From: Roseovarius faecimaris
GTDB lineage: Bacteria > Pseudomonadota > Alphaproteobacteria > Rhodobacterales > Rhodobacteraceae
Direction of reading: 5' to 3'
DNA length: 64,000 nucleotides
Assembly (NCBI RefSeq): GCF_009762325.1
Contig: NZ_CP034348.1
Coordinates: 2,610,501-2,674,500 of the forward strand
Shown: positions 27,673 to 37,187 of the stretch, in pieces
Layout of the letters: each line of letters opens with the position of its first letter
Position numbering within the stretch: the first letter of the stretch is position 1
Position numbers and translations under genes: made by a program
Notes under the pieces: model-generated
What the model was told of the DNA's origin: nothing
Seen by the model: the letters and a program-made list of their open reading frames with translations, nothing else
Database searches by the model: none

Positions 27673-28858
27673 CCAGAACTGCCGCCGCCGCCTCAAGCGC
27701 GCCGCGCCCATGCGGCACATCAAGGGCGGTCAGCCCGGCCTCGACCGCGCCCAGCAGCCCCATGATCATATGCCCGTTGACATGGCCCATATGCCCGAAA
27801 CGGAAAAACCCGTCTGCGGCATAGCTGCCCGGTTCGGCCATGCCCAGCCCGATGCCCAGTGTGACGCCCAGTTCGGCCTCGACCCAGTGGCGCAGTTCGG
27901 TCCCCTTGGGCGCCGGCAGGCTGAGCGAGGTGACCGCATGGCTGCGATGCGCCGGATTGGCCAGATTAAGCCGCAACGCGCCGCCTTCCTGCCAGGCGTC
28001 AGCAGCGGCCCAGATCGCGTGCGCGAGCGTTTCGTGGCGGGTCCAGATCGCCTCCATCCCCTCGGCATGGATCATATCGAGCGCGGCGCGCAGGCCAAAG
28101 AGATGATGGGTGGGGGCGGTGCCGCAGAAATACTGGTAGAACAGCTCGGGATCGGCGCGAGGGGTCCAATCCCAATAGCGGCTGACCCGGGGCATGTGCT
28201 TGCGTTTCTCGGCGGCGCGGGCGTTGAAAAAGACAAAGGCAAGGCCGGGCGGGACCATCAGCCCCTTCTGGCTGGCTGCGACCATGACATCGACGCCCCA
28301 GGCGTCCATCTCGAACCGGTCACAGGCGAGCGAGGCGATGCAATCGGCCATCAGCAGCGCCGGGTGGCCTGTGTCATCAAGCACGGCGCGCATGGCAGCG
28401 ATGTCATTGAGCACCGAGGTGGAGGTGTCCACATGGGTGGCGAGCACGGCCTTGATCCTGTGCGTCTTGTCGGCGCGCAGGGCCGCGTCCAGCCGGTCCA
28501 TATCCACCGGCGCCTGTTTGCCGAAATCGAGGATTTGCGGCTCGGCACCCAGCGCCTCGGCCATCTCAGCCCAGCCATGCCCGAACCGGCCTGTACAGGG
28601 CACCAGCACCGCCTCACCCGGTGCGATCGTGTTGGCCAGCGCGGCCTCCCACGCGGCATGGCCATTGCCGATATAGATCGTGGCCGCCCCATCGGTGCGC
28701 GCGACGCGCCTGAGATCGGGGATCAGCCCCGCCGTCAGCACCTCCAGATCGCCGCCATAGATGTTGGGCGCGGGCCGGTGCATGGCGCGCAGCACTTCCT
28801 CGGGCATCACCGAGGGTCCGGGAATGGCGCGATAGGCAGGTCCGGGGATATGGGGCAT
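27641..28858 (-). CDS. class V aminotransferase (serine-glyoxylate / alanine-glyoxylate type)
   Basis: 405 residues. Class V PLP fold: YIGNGHAAWEAALANTIAPG, LATHVDTSTSVLNDIAAM, ADCIASLACDRFEMDAWG, and the PLP lysine in VAASQKGLMVPPGLAFV. Closest in pattern to serine-glyoxylate aminotransferase of the serine/photorespiratory route, which would draw on the glycine/serine pool. I start at MPHIPGPAY (28858); the frame opens 18 codons earlier. Confidence 0.9.
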   Translation of the reverse strand: MPHIPGPAYRAIPGPSVMPEEVLRAMHRPAPNIYGGDLEVLTAGLIPDLRRVARTDGAATIYIGNGHAAWEAALANTIAPGEAVLVPCTGRFGHGWAEMAEALGAEPQILDFGKQAPVDMDRLDAALRADKTHRIKAVLATHVDTSTSVLNDIAAMRAVLDDTGHPALLMADCIASLACDRFEMDAWGVDVMVAASQKGLMVPPGLAFVFFNARAAEKRKHMPRVSRYWDWTPRADPELFYQYFCGTAPTHHLFGLRAALDMIHAEGMEAIWTRHETLAHAIWAAADAWQEGGALRLNLANPAHRSHAVTSLSLPAPKGTELRHWVEAELGVTLGIGLGMAEPGSYAADGFFRFGHMGHVNGHMIMGLLGAVEAGLTALDVPHGRGALEAAAAVLATGGGAPRSG

Positions 28859-28978
28859 GGCTTGGCTCCTCAACGTCGTGGCGCACATTACGCGGCGCAT
28901 CCGCGTCGTCAATCGCCTTGCCAGCCGCCCCCCCTGCCCCTACATGGGGGCGGCTGACGACACAAAGGAGCGGCAAGG

Positions 28979-29668
28979 GTGGTCAAAGGCCTTATCAAGC
29001 GGATCGGTGACTGGGAGCGGGAGACCCGCGCCTATTACAACACCGACCTCTCCACCCCCGAGAACCGCCGCCGCGCGCATATCTATAACCTGTGGTTCGA
29101 CCACGCGGTGCTGCGCAAATTCTGGACCAATTTCTGGCCGGTGGCGCCGGGGGTCTATCGCTCCAACCAGCCGACGCATGCGCGGTTTGTCAAACTCAAG
29201 GCGATGGGTATCCGGTCGGTCCTGAACCTGCGGGGCGCTGCGGGGGCGGCGCATTACCTGGTGGAAGAGGAAAGCTGTCGCGAGCTGGGGCTGACCCTGG
29301 TCAACTGCACGCTGCACGCCCGCTTCGCGGCCCCGCGCGAGGATATCCTGGCGGTGATCCGCGCCTTCCGCGAGATCGAGAAGCCGTTCGTGATGCATTG
29401 CAAATCCGGGGCCGACCGGGCCGGGTTCGCCTCGGTGCTTTACCTGCATGTGATCGAGGGCCGCCCCCTCAGCGAGGCCCGCAAGCAGCTCGGTCTGAAA
29501 TACCTGCATATGAGTTTCTCGCGCACCGGCATTCTGGGCTTCATCCTGGACCGCTATGAGGCGCGCAATGCCGAGAGCCCGATCAGCTTTGAAGACTGGG
29601 TGGCGACGGAATATGACCAGCAACAGATGCAGGACGCGTTTGAAGTCGAACGCAAACCCTGGTTCTGA
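28979..29668 (+). CDS. dual-specificity/tyrosine phosphatase-like protein
   Basis: 229 residues. Cysteine-phosphatase P-loop HCKSGADRAG (HCxxGxxR) preceded by GIRSVLNLRGAAGA, as in bacterial DSP-type phosphatases. The start is GTG at 28979, with AAAGGAG upstream. The C-terminal part ends EVERKPWF. Possible targets are phosphotyrosine proteins or phosphorylated small molecules. Ends in a strong hairpin. Confidence 0.85.
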   Translation: MVKGLIKRIGDWERETRAYYNTDLSTPENRRRAHIYNLWFDHAVLRKFWTNFWPVAPGVYRSNQPTHARFVKLKAMGIRSVLNLRGAAGAAHYLVEEESCRELGLTLVNCTLHARFAAPREDILAVIRAFREIEKPFVMHCKSGADRAGFASVLYLHVIEGRPLSEARKQLGLKYLHMSFSRTGILGFILDRYEARNAESPISFEDWVATEYDQQQMQDAFEVERKPWF

Positions 29669-29690
29669 GGCCGCGCCGGAAGAGTATTCT

Positions 29691-29724
29691 GCCTCCGGCG
29701 GGAGTATTTCGAGAACAATGAAAG
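29691..29724. repeat. copy 2 of the 34-bp intergenic repeat
   Basis: Same block as at 19224-19257, differing only in the two bases after GGAGTATTTC (GA in place of AG). Here the right part also forms the left arm of a large hairpin. Confidence 0.85.
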
Positions 29725-29756
29725 GGCGGGCCTGTTTCATTGTTCCTTAAATACTC
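29702..29756. terminator. large two-segment inverted repeat between convergent genes
   Basis: GAGTATTT-(4)-AACAATGAAA pairs exactly with TTTCATTGTT-(4)-AAATACTC, leaving an 11-nt G/C loop. It lies between the phosphatase and the glycosyltransferase genes and may end transcription from both. Confidence 0.75.
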
Positions 29757-29768
29757 ATATTCCAACCC

Positions 29769-30440
29769 TCAGTATTTTCGGGCCAGCTGTTCGGGGCTCG
29801 CCCCCAGAAGATAGCGGATCAGAAGTGTGAGATTGCGCGCGCCGCGGCGGAGCCATCCATCACGCCGATACTTGGCGGCACTGGTGGTGATGCGGCCGGG
29901 CAAGACATCGAGGCGGCGGCCAAGGGCGCGGGCCATGGCCACGTCTTCCATCAGCGGGATGTCGCGATAGCCCCCCACCGCGTCATAGTCGGCGCGCGAA
30001 ATCAACAGGCCCTGATCGCCATAGGGCAGCCGCAAACTGCGCGCCCGCAGATTGGCCCAGGTGGCGACAAGTGTGGGCGCCAGCCCACGCGCATCGAAGC
30101 GCAGGCGGAAATGGGCGGGGCGATGGCGCGCCATCTGCGCCTCGACCAGCGCGGGCCAGTCGTCGGGCAAGAGGCTGTCGGCATGCAGGATCAGCAGCCA
30201 TTCGCCCGTCGCCTGCGCCACTCCGCGCCGAAGCTGGCCGCCGCGCGAGGCAGGCCCGGTGACAAGCTGCGCCCCGGCCTCTTCAGCGATGGCAAGGGTG
30301 GTATCGGTCGAGCCGCCATCGGTGAGGATCAGCTCGCGGATCAGCGCGGCCTCCACCCCGGGCATGAGCCGCGTCAGGCAGGCGGGCAGGCTGTCGCCCG
30401 CGTTCAGCGTGGGGATCACCACCGAAAGCCGTGCGCGCAT
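29769..30440 (-). CDS. family 2 glycosyltransferase (TIGR04283-like)
   Basis: 223 residues. GT-A fold: LSVVIPTLNAGDSLPACLTR, ELILTDGGSTDTT, and LLILHADSLLPDDW (DxD-like). The end YRRDGWLRRGARNLTLLIRY is typical of the TIGR04283 group. I start at MRARLSVVIP (30440). Acceptor unknown. Confidence 0.88.
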   Translation of the reverse strand: MRARLSVVIPTLNAGDSLPACLTRLMPGVEAALIRELILTDGGSTDTTLAIAEEAGAQLVTGPASRGGQLRRGVAQATGEWLLILHADSLLPDDWPALVEAQMARHRPAHFRLRFDARGLAPTLVATWANLRARSLRLPYGDQGLLISRADYDAVGGYRDIPLMEDVAMARALGRRLDVLPGRITTSAAKYRRDGWLRRGARNLTLLIRYLLGASPEQLARKY

Positions 30441-30506
30441 GTCATTGCCCCTGTTCCCTGTCGTCTGAGCGCTTATATTACGCGACAAGACGGAAGGGGA
30501 GAGCCG

Positions 30507-31238
30507 ATGACACGCAGCATTCTGAAGATCAGCGGCGCGGATGCCGAGCATTTCCTCCAGGGGCTGATCACCAATGACATTGCCAGGCTGGATCAGGGGC
30601 TTGTCTATGCCGCGCTATTGACGCCGCAGGGCAAGTACGTGGCCGATTTCCTGCTCTGCCGGGAGGGTGACGGCATCCTGCTCGATGTCGACGCCGCGCT
30701 GGCGCCAACGCTCGCTCAGCGGCTGAACATGTATAAGCTGCGCGCCGATGTGCAGATTTCCGAGACGGGCCGCAAGGTCCGGCGAGGGGTTGGCGTGGCG
30801 CCGGACGGGGCGCTGGCGGATCCGCGCCATGCCGCGTTGGGCTGGCGGCTTTACGGCGGCGAGGGCGGCGATGACGGCACCGATTGGGATGCGATCCGCG
30901 TGGCCCATTGCATCCCCGAGACAGGCATAGAGCTGACCCCTGACACATACATTCTGGAAGCCGGATTCGAGCGGCTGAACGGCGTGGATTTTCGCAAGGG
31001 CTGCTATGTCGGCCAGGAGATTGCCGCGCGGATGAAGCACAAGACCGAGCTGCGCAAGGGGCTTGTGACCGTCGGGATCGACGGTTCGGCCGCCCTGGGC
31101 AGCGAGATCACCGCAAACGGCAAGCCCGTCGGCACAGTTTACACCCAGGCGAATGGCCAGGCGATTGCCTATCTGCGGTTCGACCGCACCGGGCCGGAGA
31201 TGCAGGCGGGCGAGGCCAGGATCAGCTACACCCCATGA
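30507..31238 (+). CDS. ygfZ: folate-binding protein YgfZ
   Basis: GcvT-like protein that uses folate to help maintain or repair Fe-S clusters. 243 residues; the signature KGCYVGQEIAARM (K-G-C-Y-x-G-Q-E) is present. N-terminus ILKISGADAEHFLQGLITND. The frame is open far upstream, but the ATG at 30507 follows GGGGAG and fits homologues. It overlaps the kinase-like pseudogene by 4 bp. Confidence 0.95.
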   Translation: MTRSILKISGADAEHFLQGLITNDIARLDQGLVYAALLTPQGKYVADFLLCREGDGILLDVDAALAPTLAQRLNMYKLRADVQISETGRKVRRGVGVAPDGALADPRHAALGWRLYGGEGGDDGTDWDAIRVAHCIPETGIELTPDTYILEAGFERLNGVDFRKGCYVGQEIAARMKHKTELRKGLVTVGIDGSAALGSEITANGKPVGTVYTQANGQAIAYLRFDRTGPEMQAGEARISYTP

Positions 31239-32038
31239 GCCTTGAGGCGGCGGTGACGGCCCTGACCGGGCAGGCCCTGCTTTACAAGGAGCGTTTGCAT
31301 GGCGGCGATCTGTCGGAGGTGTTCCGGCTGACCCTCGCGCCCGATCACGCAACCATCGTGGCCAAGCGCGGGCCGATGGTGACGCGTGAGGCGCGGATGC
31401 TTGAGGCGATGGCGGAGGCAGGCGCGCCGGTGCCGGATGTGATCGGCGCCCATGGCGATCTGATGCTGATGGAAGACTTGTCGGAGGGACGGCTCACACC
31501 GGACATATGGGGCGACCTGGGCGCGCAGCTCAGCGCGATGCATGCGGTGACGGGGCCGTATTATGGCTGGCCCGAGGACTATGCGTTCGGGGCGGTGGCC
31601 ATTCCAAACGCCCCCTGCCCCACCTGGCCCGCATTCTGGGCCGAGCGCCGGTTGATGGCCGCCCCCGATGCACTGCCTTCTGACCTGGCCCGGCGGGTGG
31701 AGGCGCTGGCCGTGCGGTTGCCCGAATTGCTGCCCGAAGCACCCCCGGCATCGCTCCTGCATGGGGACCTGTGACAAGGAAATCTGCTTGCATGCGGCGG
31801 GCAGGCCCGGATGATCGACCCGGCCTGTTACTACGGCCATGCGGAGGTCGATCTGGCGATGCTGGACTTTTTTGGCCGCCCCGCCCCAGATTTTACGCGA
31901 CGTTATGGCGCGCCGGAGCCGGGCGCGGAAACACGCCGACCGCTTTATCAGCTCTGGCCGGCGCTGGTGCATCTGCGGCTGTTCGGCGCAGGTTACCGGC
32001 CCTTGGTTGAGGGGCTGCTGACCCGCGCAGGCGCCTGA
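31235..32038 (+). pseudogene. fructosamine kinase-like gene interrupted by one in-frame UGA
   Basis: The frame reads MSLEAAVTALTGQALLYKER ... ASLLHGDL, then TGA at 31772-31774 (codon 180), then in the same frame QGNLLACGGQARMIDPACYY ... LFGAGYRPLVEGLL. The family motif is HGDLW, so a single TGG-to-TGA change explains it. All else is intact: 267 codons, DPACYYGHAEVDLAML, catalytic Asp in HGD. The family phosphorylates glycated amines for deglycation. It is coupled to ygfZ. Sequencing error cannot be excluded. Confidence 0.9.
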
Positions 32039-32048
32039 ATTCAGGCGC
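32031..32048. repeat. 18-bp perfect palindrome holding both stop codons
   Basis: GCGCCTGAATTCAGGCGC reads the same on both strands. The TGA of the kinase-like pseudogene and the TGA of the convergent efp both lie inside it. It may act as a short two-way terminator. Confidence 0.85.
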
Positions 32049-32604
32049 GTTCAGAATATTCCATCGTCTCGGTGTTGACCACGATCGCCTCATCGGGGCC
32101 GACGAAGGGCGGCACCATCACCTTCACGCCATTGTCGAGAATGGCGGGTTTGAAGGAGTTGGCCGCGGTCTGGCCTTTGACGACCGGCTCGGTCTCGACC
32201 ACGGTGCAGGTGACCTTCTGCGGCAGCGTCGCATTAAGCGCCTCCGACTCGTAGAACTCCACCTGAATCGTCATGCCATCCTGCAGAAACGGGCGACGCT
32301 CGCCCAGGATTTCCGCTGGCAATTCAATCTGTTCGTAGGTTTCCGCATCCATGAAGACGAGCATCCCGTCGCTTTCATAAAGGAACTGCTGATCCTTCTG
32401 CTCAAGCCGCACACGCTCGACCTTGTCGGCGGAGCGGAAGCGCTCGTTCAGCTTGGAGCCGTTGCGCAGGTTGCGCAGTTCGACCTGGGCAAAGGCCCCG
32501 CCCTTGCCGGGTTTGACGTGCTCGACCTTCACGGCAGCCCACAGGCCGTCATTGTGCTCGAGTACGTTTCCGGGGCGAATCTCGTTTCCGTTGATTTTCG
32601 GCAT
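32041..32604 (-). CDS. efp: elongation factor P
   Basis: 187 residues. Relieves ribosome stalling at proline runs. Domain I has the modified-lysine loop [15 protein letters not shown]; the OB domains follow, with the EF-P signature near [20 protein letters not shown] and the end [20 protein letters not shown]. Full length. Confidence 0.97.
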   Translation of the reverse strand: MPKINGNEIRPGNVLEHNDGLWAAVKVEHVKPGKGGAFAQVELRNLRNGSKLNERFRSADKVERVRLEQKDQQFLYESDGMLVFMDAETYEQIELPAEILGERRPFLQDGMTIQVEFYESEALNATLPQKVTCTVVETEPVVKGQTAANSFKPAILDNGVKVMVPPFVGPDEAIVVNTETMEYSERA

Positions 32605-32710
32605 TGTGGCAAAACCATGTCAAAAGGTTGATCAAAGATTGACTGACCCTATATCTGGGGTCAGCGGAGGGGGCAAGATGGCGAAATATCGTGCTGCATT
32701 TGCAAAAGAT

Positions 32711-32738
32711 ATGCATAGAATGCATAGGAGTTATGCAT
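32711..32738. promoter_or_regulatory. three ATGCAT palindromes
   Basis: ATGCAT occurs at 32711, 32720 and 32733 in an AT-rich patch, with TTTGCAAA-like sequence just before. It lies about 85-110 bp upstream of the DUF6280-like gene. Possibly an operator cluster. Confidence 0.35.
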
Positions 32739-32821
32739 TTTAGGCCTATCCGAATCGATCAAAAATCGCCATAACCCACGCTACGCCAAAAACGCAAGAG
32801 CAATAAAAACAAGGACGAAAC

Positions 32822-33142
32822 ATGAAAGATTTCGTTGACGGCACCGCCTTCAATGCAGAGCAAGGCAATCGTGCGCGTAAACTTTTCGCAGCTGTTGTAC
32901 TGGCTGCACTGGATGATGCCATTTCCGATGACAAGAAATATGGCAATGGTCCCGAGCAGATCGCTCGCTGGGCGCGGTCTCGTGATGGCCGCGAAGTGCT
33001 GAGCTGTGCCGGGATCGACCCGAACGAACGCGTCGTGTCGGGTCTTATGGAATTCGTCGGCAAAGGGGTGCGGACCTCTGTCGCGCTGTCGCGTGAAGAG
33101 AGCGAGCGCCGCAATGCCGCTGCCCAGGCCGAAGCCGCCTGA
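32822..33142 (+). CDS. DUF6280-like conserved Rhodobacterales protein
   Basis: 106 residues, highly conserved in Rhodobacterales as far as I recall (DUF6280). Helical: AFNAEQGNRARKLFAAVVLA, YGNGPEQIARWARSRDGREV, and SREESERRNAAAQAEAA at the end. No signal peptide or membrane helix. Function unknown. Confidence 0.8.
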   Translation: MKDFVDGTAFNAEQGNRARKLFAAVVLAALDDAISDDKKYGNGPEQIARWARSRDGREVLSCAGIDPNERVVSGLMEFVGKGVRTSVALSREESERRNAAAQAEAA

Positions 33143-33244
33143 GCACTCCAGAACCAACCTCCAAAGGGAAAGCCCTGCCAGTGATGGCGGGGCTTTTTCT
33201 TTTCCGGACTTCGCTTTACCCTGTAGGCAGGATGGGGAAGCGCA

Positions 33245-34900
33245 ATGGCTTATTACGATCTAGGCAGGTATTCCTGCCCTGTCACCACCACGTCGAAGAA
33301 AGCGCAGCGCTGGTTTGATCGTGGCCTGAACTGGACCTTTGGCTACAACCACGACGAGGCCGTCAAATGTTTTGAACGGGCGGCACGGCACGACCCGGGC
33401 TGTGCCATGGCGCAATGGGGCATCGCCTATGCGGTGGGCCCGAATTACAACATGGAGTGGCACCATTTCGATGATCCGGGCCGTGCGGCGGCCCTGGAAC
33501 GGGCCTATGACGCGACGCAGGCAGCACTCGCCCTGCCCGATGTGACGCCGCCCGAGCGCGCGCTGATCGAGGCGTTGCAGGCGCGGTATCCGCAGCGCGA
33601 GGTGCCCGAGGATATCGACGAGATGAAGCCGTGGAACGATGCCTTCGCCGATGCGATGCGCGCGGTTTTTCACGCCCATCCCGATCACCTCGATATCCGC
33701 TGCGTGTTCGCAGAGGCGTTGCTGAACCTGACGCCCTGGCAAATGTGGAACCTGGCCGAGGCGCGGCCCGCCGACGGGGCCAGCACCGAGGAATGCCAGA
33801 GGGTTCTGGAGGCGGCGCTGGAGGATGATGCGCGCGCGATGCATCATCCGGGGATCACGCATCTTTATGTGCATCTGATGGAAATGTCGCCCACCCCGGA
33901 AAAGGCACTGAAGGCGGGCGATGCGCTACGCGAGCTGGTGCCGGATGCGGGGCACCTGATCCATATGCCCACGCATATCGATGTGCTCTGCGGGCATTAC
34001 AGCAATGTGGTGCAGTGGAATGAGGCGGCGGTGCGCGCCGATATGGAATTCTATGCGCGCGAAGGGGCCTTTAACATCTATACCGGGTACCGGCTGCACA
34101 ATCTGCATTTCATCATCTATGGCGCAATGTTTCTGGGTCAGATTGCCCCGGCCCTGCGCGCCGTGCAGATCATGCGCGAAACGGTGCCGGAGGCCCTTCT
34201 GAGGATGGAAAGCCCGCCCATGGCCGATTTCACCGAAGCCTATCTGAGCTTCGAGCCGCATATCCTGGTGCGGTTCGGCCGGTGGGAGGAGGCCACGCGC
34301 CTGCCCCTGCCCGAAGACCCCGAGCTTTACTGCTCGCTTGTGGCCAATGTGCATTATGCGCGGGGGGTGGCGCATGCGGCGTTGGGGAATGTGGCCGAGG
34401 CGGAGGCGGAGCAGGCGCTGTTTCACGCCGCCGTGGCGCGCATCCCCGAGACGCGGCGGGTGCATAACAACATAGTGGTGGACCTCATGAAGGTCGCCGC
34501 CGAGATGCTGGAGGGCGAGATCGCCTATCGCCGGGGCGCCTATGACGCCGCCTTTGCCGCGCTGCGCCGTGCCGCGCATGCGGAGGACACGCTGCCCTAT
34601 GACGAGCCCTGGGGCTGGATGCAGCCGGCGCGGCATGCGCTTGGCGCGCTGCTTTTTGAGCAGGGCCATGTGGACGAGGCCGAAGCGGTGTTTCGCGAGG
34701 ACCTGGGCCTGGGCGGACAGCTGAGCCGGGCGACGGTGCATCCCGATAATGTGTGGGCGCTGAAGGGATTGTATGATTGCCTGACGGCGCGCGGCGAAGA
34801 CCGTGAGATCGTGCAGATCAAACAGCGGCTCGATCTGGCCAATGCCCGCGCCGACAAGGCCGCGCGCGCGCCCTGTTTCTGTGCGCAGGCGGCGATGTAG
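33245..34900 (+). CDS. large tetratricopeptide-repeat protein
   Basis: 551 residues of paired helices. TPR-like units include FGYNHDEAVKCFERAARHDP, ALGNVAEAEAEQALFHAAVA and LFEQGHVDEAEAVFREDLGL. The central part has conserved His (HHPGITHLYVHLMEMS, HLIHMPTHIDVLCGHY), which is unusual for a pure scaffold and could bind metal. It ends in CFCAQAAM. No signal peptide. Function unknown. Confidence 0.88.
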   Translation: MAYYDLGRYSCPVTTTSKKAQRWFDRGLNWTFGYNHDEAVKCFERAARHDPGCAMAQWGIAYAVGPNYNMEWHHFDDPGRAAALERAYDATQAALALPDVTPPERALIEALQARYPQREVPEDIDEMKPWNDAFADAMRAVFHAHPDHLDIRCVFAEALLNLTPWQMWNLAEARPADGASTEECQRVLEAALEDDARAMHHPGITHLYVHLMEMSPTPEKALKAGDALRELVPDAGHLIHMPTHIDVLCGHYSNVVQWNEAAVRADMEFYAREGAFNIYTGYRLHNLHFIIYGAMFLGQIAPALRAVQIMRETVPEALLRMESPPMADFTEAYLSFEPHILVRFGRWEEATRLPLPEDPELYCSLVANVHYARGVAHAALGNVAEAEAEQALFHAAVARIPETRRVHNNIVVDLMKVAAEMLEGEIAYRRGAYDAAFAALRRAAHAEDTLPYDEPWGWMQPARHALGALLFEQGHVDEAEAVFREDLGLGGQLSRATVHPDNVWALKGLYDCLTARGEDREIVQIKQRLDLANARADKAARAPCFCAQAAM

Positions 34901-35016
34901 GGCACCACGTCAGGCCCATCGGCAGCCCCCGGGTTGGCGATTGGAACAGGTATTCTGCGGCGCTTTATCCCCGCCAAATCCGCGTGCAGAATGAGCGATG
35001 CGCCCAGCGTCACCAT

Positions 35017-35045
35017 ATAGCCAGCCCAGGTAGGGGGCTGGCTAT
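35017..35045. terminator. hairpin between convergent genes
   Basis: ATAGCCAGCCC / GGGCTGGCTAT is a perfect 11-bp stem with a 7-nt loop, between the TPR gene and the membrane protein. It has no T-run, so termination strength is uncertain. Confidence 0.55.
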
Positions 35046-35073
35046 GGGCCGTAACCGGCCTTGGGTGTTTCGC

Positions 35074-35655
35074 TCAGGCCGGATCGACAAACACCAGAAC
35101 CCAGAACAGCGCGGGGGCCAGTTGCACCAGCGCGAGACAAGCGATCAGCAGCCGAGAACGCAGGCTTTCGAACCGGCGCATCAGGATCAGGCAAAAAAGC
35201 AGGGACAGGCCCGTTTCCACCGGGCCGACAATGCCCGCGTGATGCGCGGTGTCCCAATAGCTGATCGGGCTTTGAAAGACCCAATCGGACAGAGGCCAGA
35301 AATGCGGGCGGCCGTCGTCGTGATGCAGCGGAAAATCAAATGCCAGATGCAACAGCCCGGAGGCCGCGAAGATCATCGCGGTCCGCGCGCCCATCCACCA
35401 GGCCAGGGCAAAGCCCGCGCCCCAGACGATAAAGGAGTTATCGACGGCAAACACCGCCTGCCAGGCATCGGAGAAATAAAGCTGGTTGAACACCACATGC
35501 GGGCTGATGCCCAGCACATAGATGGACACGGCGGTCATCACATAGAGCGACAGGTCCGGGGCCAGCGCCCCGCCCAGCGCCGCCAGCGTCGTGCGGCGCT
35601 GATACGGCCGGGCAAAGGCCGCGGCGGCAAAGATCAGGTGGGCGGGTGTATTCAT
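35074..35655 (-). CDS. multi-pass membrane protein, metal-dependent-hydrolase-like
   Basis: 193 residues with about five hydrophobic helices. The conserved polar set (MNTPAHLIFAAAAFARP, APDLSLY, HLAFDFPLHHDDGRPHFWPL) resembles YdjM-type membrane hydrolases, where His/Asp bind metal. Divergent from cobQ with about 60 bp between starts, but no known link to cobalamin synthesis. Start at MNTPAHL (35655). Confidence 0.8.
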   Translation of the reverse strand: MNTPAHLIFAAAAFARPYQRRTTLAALGGALAPDLSLYVMTAVSIYVLGISPHVVFNQLYFSDAWQAVFAVDNSFIVWGAGFALAWWMGARTAMIFAASGLLHLAFDFPLHHDDGRPHFWPLSDWVFQSPISYWDTAHHAGIVGPVETGLSLLFCLILMRRFESLRSRLLIACLALVQLAPALFWVLVFVDPA

Positions 35656-35714
35656 GTCTTTCCTTGCGCCAATACGCGGCCTATCACGGCGCAAGGCGAT
35701 AATGGGGGCAAGCG

Positions 35715-37163
35715 ATGCCACGGTCCATCATGATTCAGGGCGCGGGCTCGAATGTGGGGAAATCCATGCTCGTGGCGGGGCTGGCGCGGGCTTATACGCG
35801 GCGCGGGCTGAACGTGGCGCCGTTCAAGCCGCAGAACATGTCGAACAATGCCGCCGTGACTTCGGATGGCGGCGAGATCGGGCGCGCGCAGGCGTTGCAG
35901 GCCCGCGCCGCGGGGCGCGCCCCGCATACGGATATGAACCCCGTCTTGCTGAAGCCCGAGACCGAGACCGGCGCGCAGGTGATCGTGCAGGGCCAGCGCC
36001 GCGCAAGCCTTGAGGCGCGGGCCTTCGGGCAGGCCAAACCCGAGCTTTTGCGCGCGGTACTGGAAAGCTTCGGGCGGCTCAAGGCGGGGGCTGACCTGAT
36101 CCTCGTCGAAGGCGCAGGCAGCCCGGCCGAAACCAATCTGCGGACGGGCGATATTGCCAATATGGGCTTTGCCGAGGCGGCGGGCGTGCCTGTGGTGCTG
36201 GTTGGCGATATCGACCGGGGCGGCGTGATTGCGCAGCTTGTGGGCACGCAAGCCGTGCTGTCGGGCGAGGATGCCGCGCGGATCAAAGCCTTTGCCATCA
36301 ACAAGTTCCGGGGCGACGTGCGGCTGTTTGACGGTGGCCTGAAGGATATCGAGGCACGCACGGGCTGGCCTTCGCTGGGGGTCGTGCCGTGGTTTGATCA
36401 GGCCTGGCGACTGCCTGCCGAGGACGTTCTTGATATCGCTTCGTCGCCGGGCGCGGGTGTCAAGGTGGCGGTGCCGCAACTCAGCCGGATCGCCAATTTC
36501 GACGATCTGGACCCGCTGAGCGCCGAGCCCGGCGTGACGGTCGAGATCGTTCCGCCCGGGCGCGCCCTGCCCGGTGATGCCGATCTGGTGCTGATCCCCG
36601 GCAGCAAATCGACGATTGCCGATCTGGCGTTTTTCCGGGCGCAGGGCTGGGATGTGGACCTGACGGCGCATCTGCGGCGCGGCGGGCATATCTTGGGCAT
36701 TTGCGGCGGCTATCAGATGCTTGGACAGGAGGTGGCGGACCCCGAGGGGATCGAAGGGCCCGCCCAAACGGTGCCGGGTCTGGGCCTGCTGGAGGTGCGC
36801 ACGGTGATGCGCCCGGCAAAGCGGCTGACCCTGTCAGAGGCCCGCTATCTGCCGTCGGGGGATGCCGTTTCTGGCTATGAGATCCATATCGGAGAGACGG
36901 ACGGGGCCGATTGCGCCCGCGCCTGGCTGGAGGTGGGGGGCGCACCGCACGGGGCCGCGCGTGCCGACGGGCGGGTGCTGGGCTGTTATCTGCACGGGCT
37001 GTTCAGCGCCGATGGCTTCCGGCAGGCCTATCTGCAACGGCTCGGCGGGCAGGCGGTGATCGGGTATGAACAGGCGGTCGAAGAGACGCTGGATGCCCTG
37101 GCCGACCATCTGGAACGGCACATGGACCTCGACAGGCTGCTTGCGCTCAGCGCAGAGGTCTAG
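35715..37163 (+). CDS. cobQ: cobyric acid synthase
   Basis: Amidates the b, d, e and g side chains of adenosyl-cobyrinate a,c-diamide, using glutamine and ATP. 482 residues. N-terminal P-loop [16 protein letters not shown], then [13 protein letters not shown]-terminal glutaminase domain with the catalytic Cys in [12 protein letters not shown] and His in [10 protein letters not shown]. No other cob gene is in the window. Confidence 0.97.
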   Translation: MPRSIMIQGAGSNVGKSMLVAGLARAYTRRGLNVAPFKPQNMSNNAAVTSDGGEIGRAQALQARAAGRAPHTDMNPVLLKPETETGAQVIVQGQRRASLEARAFGQAKPELLRAVLESFGRLKAGADLILVEGAGSPAETNLRTGDIANMGFAEAAGVPVVLVGDIDRGGVIAQLVGTQAVLSGEDAARIKAFAINKFRGDVRLFDGGLKDIEARTGWPSLGVVPWFDQAWRLPAEDVLDIASSPGAGVKVAVPQLSRIANFDDLDPLSAEPGVTVEIVPPGRALPGDADLVLIPGSKSTIADLAFFRAQGWDVDLTAHLRRGGHILGICGGYQMLGQEVADPEGIEGPAQTVPGLGLLEVRTVMRPAKRLTLSEARYLPSGDAVSGYEIHIGETDGADCARAWLEVGGAPHGAARADGRVLGCYLHGLFSADGFRQAYLQRLGGQAVIGYEQAVEETLDALADHLERHMDLDRLLALSAEV

Positions 37164-37187
37164 AAGGGCGCGGCCCGGCGGGGCGTC

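Noticed and set aside
31772..31774. UGA as selenocysteine or recoded Trp
   Set aside because: Family members have Trp at this site, no SECIS-like hairpin was evident, and other genes in the window use TGG for Trp and TGA as stop, so a nonsense mutation is simpler.
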